Of a stretch of DNA of 64,000 bases, positions 57,352 through 64,000 are shown in pieces. The first letter of the stretch is position 1. The number at the start of each line of letters is the position of its first letter. A model generated the notes under the pieces. That model saw nothing but the letters and a program-made list of their open reading frames with translations. It did no database searches and was not told the origin of the DNA. The translations under genes and the position numbers were made by a program. The DNA is taken from contig NC_088297.1 in NCBI RefSeq assembly GCF_032854445.1, forward strand, positions 22,701,127 through 22,765,126. The letters run 5' to 3'. Origin of the DNA: Liolophura sinensis. Lineage: Eukaryota > Mollusca > Polyplacophora > Chitonida > Chitonidae.

Positions 57352-57503
57352 AGCATACATTGTGTTACTGCAACCATATTAGTATTATGTCACATGGTCA
57401 ACATAAGCATACATTGTGTTAACTGCAACAATATCAGCATTATGTCACATGGTCAACATAAGCATACATTGTGTTAACTGCAACAATATTAGTATTATGT
57501 TAC
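57352..57503. repeat. 55-bp tandem repeat, 2.8 copies
   Basis: AGCATACATTGTGTTAACTG then CAACAATATTAGTATTATGT and CACATGGTCAACATA, starting at 57352, 57406 and 57461. Confidence 0.92.
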
Positions 57504-58499
57504 TATACTACCTCTCTGCACTCACAAAACCATGCTGTTGGAATAGCAGAATAAGTCTGTCATATGTAACAAATTGTGCAGCATTGACATAATCTGTTCT
57601 GGCATTGCTGGCAAAACATAATGTCCGGTCAGTTTAACAGATTAGAGTTTAGTGTGCAATTGAACATAACCATGTCTTTCAGATACCGGCCGCCATTAAA
57701 AATGGACATCTGTATGATGTGTCCGATCTTTAGGGTGTTTTTATCCCAGAAGAGTTTATAAATAGGTTCCTTGAACTTCTATCCTGTCGAGCGTAAGTGT
57801 GAAATGGTCCGACGGCCATTGGGGTTGATAAATACATGGTGAATTGTTTGTATCATACATAGGTTTATTCTTGCATGACTTAAACCAGACAGCAGGATAT
57901 GTTCTCCAGTATTAGCTGTGATAAGTTGTAGGCCAGAACTTCAACAAAGTGTGGCATGCCGGATAAAATCATGTGTACAGAGCTCAGTAGCATGCGAGCT
58001 GATATGCGGATAGAGGATTAAAGGCGTATAACCGTTTTTAACAGTTGATAGCCTATATATATATATATATATATATGCATGGATGCATTCAACGCTAGTG
58101 TGTTGTCATCCTGTTGATGTTGTTGAAGATTGAATTATATGACTAAATATAGAAAAGCTAACATGTATGAAAGTATACAGAATTACATAATGGAAAGGGA
58201 AAAAATCGCATCTCTTCTTTCAAGTTTTTGTGCAGGCAATGAAGCAAGTATATCAATTTGTATACACAAAGGACGGTGTGGGCGTCAGCGACATGCTCCA
58301 GATTGCTGGCGGACAATTCGTCGTCTGACGGTGCTAAAGGGAGAGAAAGCTTCAGGTAATGCGGAGTACCATGCCCACCCGAGGGTGAGCCCTGAGAGCG
58401 CTACTGTGATTGGTCAGCATGGGTTGGCTGGTGTGGAACAGAACAGTCACCCCGACTGGAACAGAAGGCAGACGACCACACGGCACAGTGGAAATCAGC

Positions 58500-58598
58500 A
58501 TGGATCCCGCCGACAGCACTCCGTTGAAATCTGGACAGATGGATAGGAAGAGGAAAATGATCGAAACGTTCTGGATATTCTGGGCCATAATGCTTGTG
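58500..58598 (+). CDS. Probable first exon of a signal-anchored membrane protein
   Basis: ATG at 58500 (AGC-ATG-G, A at -3 and G at +4) opens 33 codons ending in phase 0 at CTTGTG-GTGAGT, a near-perfect donor. The peptide is M-D-P-A-D-S-T-P-L-K-S-G-Q-M, then DRKRK, then M-I-E-T-F-W-I-F-W-A-I-M-L-V. A basic patch directly before a hydrophobic, tryptophan-rich helix is the layout of a type II signal anchor (cytosolic N-terminus, as in Golgi glycosyltransferases and similar enzymes) or of the first membrane helix of a multi-pass protein. Continuing past the donor the frame still runs to a stop at 58631, but the splice is more convincing. No following exon was recognised in 58.6-64 kb, so the rest may lie beyond the window. 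Confidence 0.52.
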
Positions 58599-61299
58599 GT
58601 GAGTATTGTACCTCGTACTATTGTGGATTAGCGTATGACTTTAGCGGGCGTGGTACAGGGTAGTAACAAACGTGATGCAGAGCGTCATCTTCATCTCTCT
58701 GTATACATGTACAATTCCCACACGGTCTGGCACAGCCAACTTGCTAAATCGATAATAGAAGGCTGTATGTCTCTGAAGCGATCGCTGGCACAAATTCCTC
58801 CCTATCATCACTTCCTTGAGTCGTAAACAGTGTTAAACAGCAGTTCACTCGACATTTCCAGTAAATAAATTATCACGGGAATCGTTTCTACAAATATTAA
58901 AGGTGACGTGTAATTTTTAAGAATACCTTTAACAGGTGCAAAGATAAATATCTAATTCCCACAAAAGTTATGCTCAAAAAGTGATTCTTGAAAATATTTT
59001 GTCTCAATTCTAATAAATATACACATCATTGAGCCGGTCTAGTGAAAGTAGAGCGACGACAAGCGATAGCTGGTAAATGGCCACACATAAATAACTTTGA
59101 GTAAGGCCTTATGTTAGTTTACCTCAGTTAGGATTTTGTCTTAACTATTTATGTTAATGCTTATATAGTAACAAAAGACACGTCCCCTCTGGTTGAAGCA
59201 GAATTCGATAGAAATTAAAGTGATGTTAACTGCATGTTTAATGTTGTTTTGTCAAATTTTTGACATACAAAAACTTTATAACAATGTAAAGGGACCAAGG
59301 AGAATTACTTCGATCTGCTGTCATAAACCAATCATTAATTTCGAATACTAGTAATTAAACAAACAAAAAAATAGAAAAAAAAACAAAAAAAAGCAAAAAA
59401 CAGGACATGTACATTGATCATTATCAACGCCGTCGAAAATACTTTTTTCTTCTTACAGTTTCTGCTTTGTAAATCTTACTATGAGCCAACCACAACAAAT
59501 ACTCTTGAGGACACGAGCTAGTAAATGGAAACTTGAGCCCTAACCTATATTCAGGAGTGTTGGTATTGTAACCCCAATGTCAAGACGTGTGAAAAGAAAA
59601 TATAAAAGACATACAAATAGATGTCAATAGCCTAAAAAGCACCGAGAGAAGAAAGTATCACACCCCGGCAAACACATGTAGCTGTTAGAGCCCTAGGTGT
59701 CATATGATAGTTTAGCGGCAAAGCAATTAGTGGAAGAAAGGATCAACCATTACAGCACTAGCTGCTAGCGCGACATAGAAATGATATATGACATTCGTAG
59801 CAAAGTAAGTGCTGACAGAGATCGGGCACTAAACATCACAGCAACAGATGTTAGATCTTCGTGTAAAGATGGTGTGAAAACATGAATAATTAGATTAGAT
59901 TAACAGACATCATACCATAGGTTTTACACATGACGACAACAAAAATATTGAGTATTTCTAGACAACTGACGTGTGATAAACTGCAGTTAATATTAGTGTT
60001 TTTTTTTAAACATAACTCTATTTTGTTCTATGCACGGTACTAAGGGGTGTTTAGGCTGTTACTTTTTTAAGAATCTCCATGGACAGTTAGAATAAAACTC
60101 TACATTGAGAGAACCCGGAACTTTACAGGTTACGTGTGACCATTTTCCGACTATGACCCGCTGCTTTAGTTTTAATGCTTTACACTGTAGTTTACATTGC
60201 CACAAACTTGCGACAGTAGGGAATCGTAGTAATACACGTCCCTTACTAGACTTTCATATACTATAATTGGGTTTTTTTCTTGTACCTCCAATACTTGGTT
60301 TTTCGTGTCGACAGTCGTTAGCTGATTTCGCATTAATTGTATTGTATTAGTTTTCATATTTCATACTGACAGCTCAAGTCACCCGTGTCCTGTTTTTGGG
60401 GTATGTGAGCGCATGGTCTGCTTAGTGTCCTATAGTAATAGAGAGCTCTGGCTCATCGGCAATAACCCACTTACATGTACAAAATGTCCACCACCTCTGA
60501 TATTCAGTGGTTTTCATCTGAATTCTCCTTAATGGCTTGGTTTTTCATTGTTGTTTCCTGTAAACGTTTTCATTATTGCATACAGGTAAACGTCCGATAA
60601 AACTGAAATGACAACTATTATATCTTTTAATACCGTAAATGACCCAAAATTTAGCGCATATCTAAGTTGCACATTTTGCCTATTCTTAGCAGTCTGTTCG
60701 TCTTAGTTCGGTCTGTGTAGGTTTCCCTGGCAGGTAGGATAATATCGTCTTTAAAGACAAAGGAAACACTAAAAATCTCCCAATATGGACAAAAAAGTTG
60801 AACAATATCCTAAAAAATATATCACTATTTCCCCGGAAAATATTTAATGGCCTTTCATCTGACAACTGATTCGTGTTACTGTGTTCTTTGCCTTTTTAGC
60901 ACTAAAAGTAAAAATTTTTAACTAATTCGCCACTAATTTTTTTTCACGCAATTTTTGGGGTCATTTACCGTAGAAAAAATAAACAGTGGCGGGTTAAGCG
61001 CATCACCATTGTGTCCATATGGCCCCGAAAGGATTAGGACAATCGATCTATCAACCCTCAATCAGTTTTTTTGTCACCAGCGGGCCTTTTCATGGAAACA
61101 CGTCAAGGCGAACCCCGTTGGAGTAAATTGGATGGTCGTTGACAACTGAGTGACTTACGTAATCCAGTGGTTTAAGATCGATTTCGTTTTGAAGCACATG
61201 GAGATTGGCATAGAACACGTGTGGGGTATCGATAAATTAACAGCTGTCTTAAAAGGCCAGATGCCATGTATAGAACTGTTCTACGACTCGAAACATCCA
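58599..61299. other. Probable intron or intergenic sequence, A/T-rich
   Basis: No exon was recognised. An A-rich tract lies at 59360-59402. The stretch 60970-61150 is less A/T-rich and open on the plus strand but has no motif. Confidence 0.4.
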
Positions 61300-61446
61300 G
61301 TTGTACCTAGTTCCGTAAATCTACGTGTGATTGCGTCCTGTTGTACCTAGTTTCGTAAATCTACGCGTGATTGCGTCCTGTTGTACCTAGTTTCGTAAAT
61401 GTACGCGCGGTTGCGTCCTGTTGTACCCAGCTCCGTAAATGTACCC
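61300..61446. repeat. 40-bp tandem repeat, 3.7 copies
   Basis: GTTGTACCTAGTTTCGTAAA then TCTACGCGTGATTGCGTCCT, with units starting at 61300, 61340, 61380 and 61420. It is unusually CpG-rich for this window. Confidence 0.93.
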
Positions 61447-61711
61447 TGTTGGTCACGTGAGGCATCACATGCATGTGTTACACTTTGAAAATGGCCACCA
61501 CCGACTAGACCAATGGGGCGGATAATAAATTCATCGATATATGGAGGCTTAGCCCGAATTTGTTCGACCCCTCTTGCAAGGCACAAAAAAAGCAGATGAT
61601 GTATATGTGGATTTGTCTATCCTTTCATTGAATAGGAGTATAAAGTGAAAAGCTGGATGAATAGGACAAGAAAATTTTCCAAGAAACCTTAAATTTAAAA
61701 AAGACAACTAT

Positions 61712-61783
61712 GTTAGTACGTGGGAAGGTCTTCCAGCAGCCTGCGGATGATCGTGGGTTTCACCCTGGCTCAGTCCGGTTTTA
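61712..61783 (+). mobile_element. SINE internal fragment, forward
   Basis: AGTACGTGGGAAGGTCTTCC, AGCAGCCTGCGGATGATCGT and CAGTCCGGTTTTA match the SINE middle. The match ends where the next, inverted copy begins. Confidence 0.88.
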
Positions 61784-61784
61784 T

Positions 61785-61921
61785 TTTATTGGTGTTTTAC
61801 GCCGTACTCAAGAATGTTTCACGCTTACGACAGCGACCAGCATTATGGTGGCAGGAAACCGGGCAGAGCTCGGGGGAATCCCAAGACTATCCGCAGGTTG
61901 GTGGCAGACCTTCCCATGCAA
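61785..61921 (-). mobile_element. SINE 3' half, reverse, abutting a forward fragment
   Basis: TTATTGGTGTTTTACGCCGT, CAGCGACCAGCATTATGGTG and CTATCCGCAGGTTGGTGGCA. Together with 61712-61783 it forms an imperfect inverted pair. Confidence 0.9.
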
Positions 61922-64000
61922 ATAATGGCGCTTACACTACTTCCCTATGATGGCACAAACGTAGAAGGCGGATTATAGATTAACAACTCTGACGTCAATA
62001 TCCAGAGTTACTTTGTTTCTAGTTCACAACGTTTCCGGCTATTAAAATCTGTGTCTGGCAAAACTGGACCAATCCTGTTTTTTTAGTGTTGGTTTTTATT
62101 TTTTTTGTACGCTAAAATGTTTGCAGTTTAAGCTGTATATTTGCATGCGCTTTATCGAAGTAGAGTATGCCGTGTATTTTTTTTAACTGTATAGTTTTTC
62201 CTATATCCATCAAAGGCGCTTATTTTCCACGTCCACATTCTTTATCTGCATCTAAATTTTTTTTTTTTGCTATACCATACATTTTATCACAAATCATAGT
62301 AGAATGCATGACAAAGTTGCGGTACTTTAATGTGAGCGAAAGTGACCTTTTAGCGAATGCATGTTTAGATTTGCCTCAGGCTGTTAAACTATTTTCACAT
62401 TAGAAATGTTAACTGTTTTTCTTTCTGGTTTACTAGTTAGGATAGATCCCAAAATACCAGTACAAATTCATTTTGAAAAGAAAAAAAAAACAAAAAACAA
62501 AACAAAAAAATTATAATATAAATATAAATAAAAAATTTTTAAAACTTTATAAGACAAGCTTAATCTGCCATGATGATCATTACTCACGTAACCAAAATCG
62601 GTGTTGATTGTTTTTTACCAAAATTATAGATGATTATATCCCTGGCTCTGGCATTGTATAGATGCTGGCTTCATATTGTGTGATGTGTACAGTCACGACT
62701 AGAGCATGGCATTCATCATGTTTAGTTATCAAGCGATTTACACCTGTATTATAGTTTTTTGTGTATTTACCATTCATAAAAGAACGATCATGACAAGAAA
62801 GGCGCTAGCAAAACCAACACAAAAGTGCGTAAGTTGGATTTTCACCAAAAATTTGCCTTCAGTGCGCTTTATTTCTGGCTTGGAATGTTGTGATGAGCGT
62901 TTTTAGCGAACTTAACTCATAAACAAATGACAGTATGACGTCATTAGAGGGAGAAGGATAGGAAAGGACATAAGGATGAGAAAATATATCATATGAATGA
63001 TAATTGCTTCTAATTAGGGGGATGCTGTTTATGAGTTTATGTTCAGAGTGATAACAGACACAATTTACACGCAAATGTGTTCTGCCGACGACGTGACCTC
63101 GTGTTAAATATGGTTGATGCCATATGTCGAAAGTGATAATCACGCTAGTAAGTTGTACATGGGCGATATTCTATCCAATGAAAACAGTCTCTTAAAATAA
63201 CGTTGAATGACGTGAATATCACGTGTCACACGTAAAACCTCGCGTGACAACATCGCAATTTGAATTACATTTGAATGTACTTTGGGAGTAATATTCAGCT
63301 CTCACTCCTTTGCTGCACAAGGATCAGTTGTCTTCAGAACGCCAGAAATTACCTCCGAATTCGTTAAACACAAGTTTTCATTGAGAAAACGTTGACTTAC
63401 ATTGTTGTTGTCTTTTTTTTTATCCCATTGCAGTTCATAGGGAGGTTGTCACGTGTCAGCTACTCACGTTTTCTGAAGTGTGTCCTTTGTGGGATTAGTC
63501 ATGTGTTTCAAGTTTTGGTTTAGATACTTTCTTTAGCATTTTTGCATTGCGGTTATCCTCTTGAAAAACGTGAAACTCCACGTGCTAGATGAAAATCGTG
63601 ATCCTTTATACATCCATTGCTAAACTGAATAACAGCCAATTAGGAACTCATTGATAAAATTAATCGCAGCCAATTGTTTGTTTGGTAATTTATTACGCTC
63701 CAGTTAACTTTAATATTTATTTAATAAAAACAGAAAAGAAAAAGCGTACGGGCTTGGTGACAATAAACGATGGACGACACTCGTTGGCCCGTTTGCACAG
63801 CCCTTTGCTCGTGGAATACTAGCAGTTGTCTGACGCCATTGTATAGTGCGCGCATTTAAATTGTAAATACCGAGCACCTATCCGCCATACACTGAGTTTG
63901 GATCAGCTGACTAAAAAATCTGAGTTATACAACTAACCTAATTCATCTTAGAAAAGTCATATGAGTCGTATGACGAGATCAGCCGAGGCATGAAACTCAT
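61922..64000. other. Non-coding sequence to the window edge
   Basis: No gene or repeat family was recognised. A/T-rich tracts lie at 62480-62540. Near 63210-63245 several ACGTG words cluster, including one CACGTG E-box-like site (AATATCACGTGTCACACG). Confidence 0.4.

Larger units (their letters stand above)
55911..58499. other. Upstream region of the membrane-protein exon
   Basis: It contains the forkhead-like motif cluster (56690-56830), a 55-bp repeat (57352-57503) and (TA)n at 58054-58077. The last 240 bp before the ATG at 58500 are clearly less A/T-rich and probably include the 5' UTR. An overlapping plus ORF (58130-58546) in another frame is taken as a shadow. Confidence 0.4.

Noticed and set aside
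58130-58546. 138-residue plus-strand ORF overlapping the membrane-protein exon
   Set aside because: Different frame, no Met in good context at the start, low-complexity Arg/His/Ser-rich tail. It is explained as a shadow of the 5' UTR and exon.
1-64000. CRISPR array
   Set aside because: Arrays here are direct tandem repeats without unique spacers, in a eukaryotic context with introns and SINEs.

Overview
This 64 kb window is eukaryotic nuclear DNA, A/T-rich and mostly non-coding. It looks like an invertebrate of the mollusc/brachiopod/annelid (lophotrochozoan) kind. The main reason is about two dozen copies, in both orientations, of one tRNA-derived SINE. Its head contains TGGCTCAGTTGG (a perfect pol III A box) and its 3' part contains ATAATGCTGGCCGCCGTCG and CTTGAGTACGGCGTAAAAC, followed by an ATAAATAAAT tail. 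That 3' part is the conserved kind known from mollusc SINE superfamilies such as Nin-DC or Meta; the assignment is from memory and was not checked. There are no operons, CRISPR arrays or intact RNA genes. Genes are present as exons separated by kilobase introns, so long ORFs are a poor guide here.

Genes. (1) Minus strand, 28337 to 25568: the first two coding exons of a kinesin-3 motor of KIF13 type, joined in phase. Later motor exons were not found in the 25.5 kb to the left, so intron 2 is very long or I missed them. (2) Plus strand, 34753 to 38570: a two-exon gene with a TATA box, an exon of only ATG-GCG, a 3.3 kb SINE-bearing intron and a terminal exon. It encodes an unrecognised 181-residue lysine-rich coiled-coil protein and has a perfect 10-bp hairpin just after the stop codon. 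(3) Plus strand, 58500-58598: a probable first exon of a signal-anchored membrane protein, ending at a strong splice donor. Weaker candidates are a basic first exon at 55176-55357 (+), a terminal exon at 46511-46630 (+) and a 91-residue secreted-type ORF at 9352-9077 (-).

Repeats by region. 1-25 kb holds tandem arrays with periods of 48, 114, 66/77, 21 and 41 bp, several SINEs and two kinds of MITE. 29.1-30.3 kb holds an inverted duplication beside the kinesin promoter. 34.0-38.0 kb has a GACA-type simple repeat and several SINE pieces. 39.3-39.9 kb is a 33-bp array open in frame on both strands. 42-49.3 kb is a transposon graveyard: SINEs nested in shuffled pieces of a CR1/Jockey-like non-LTR retrotransposon, followed by two minisatellites. 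49.5-56 kb holds further MITEs and SINEs, including one with a 12-bp target-site duplication. 56.7-56.8 kb has a cluster of forkhead-like motifs. 59-64 kb is mostly unique A/T-rich sequence.

All splice, promoter and family calls come from reading the sequence by eye. No search or alignment was run.
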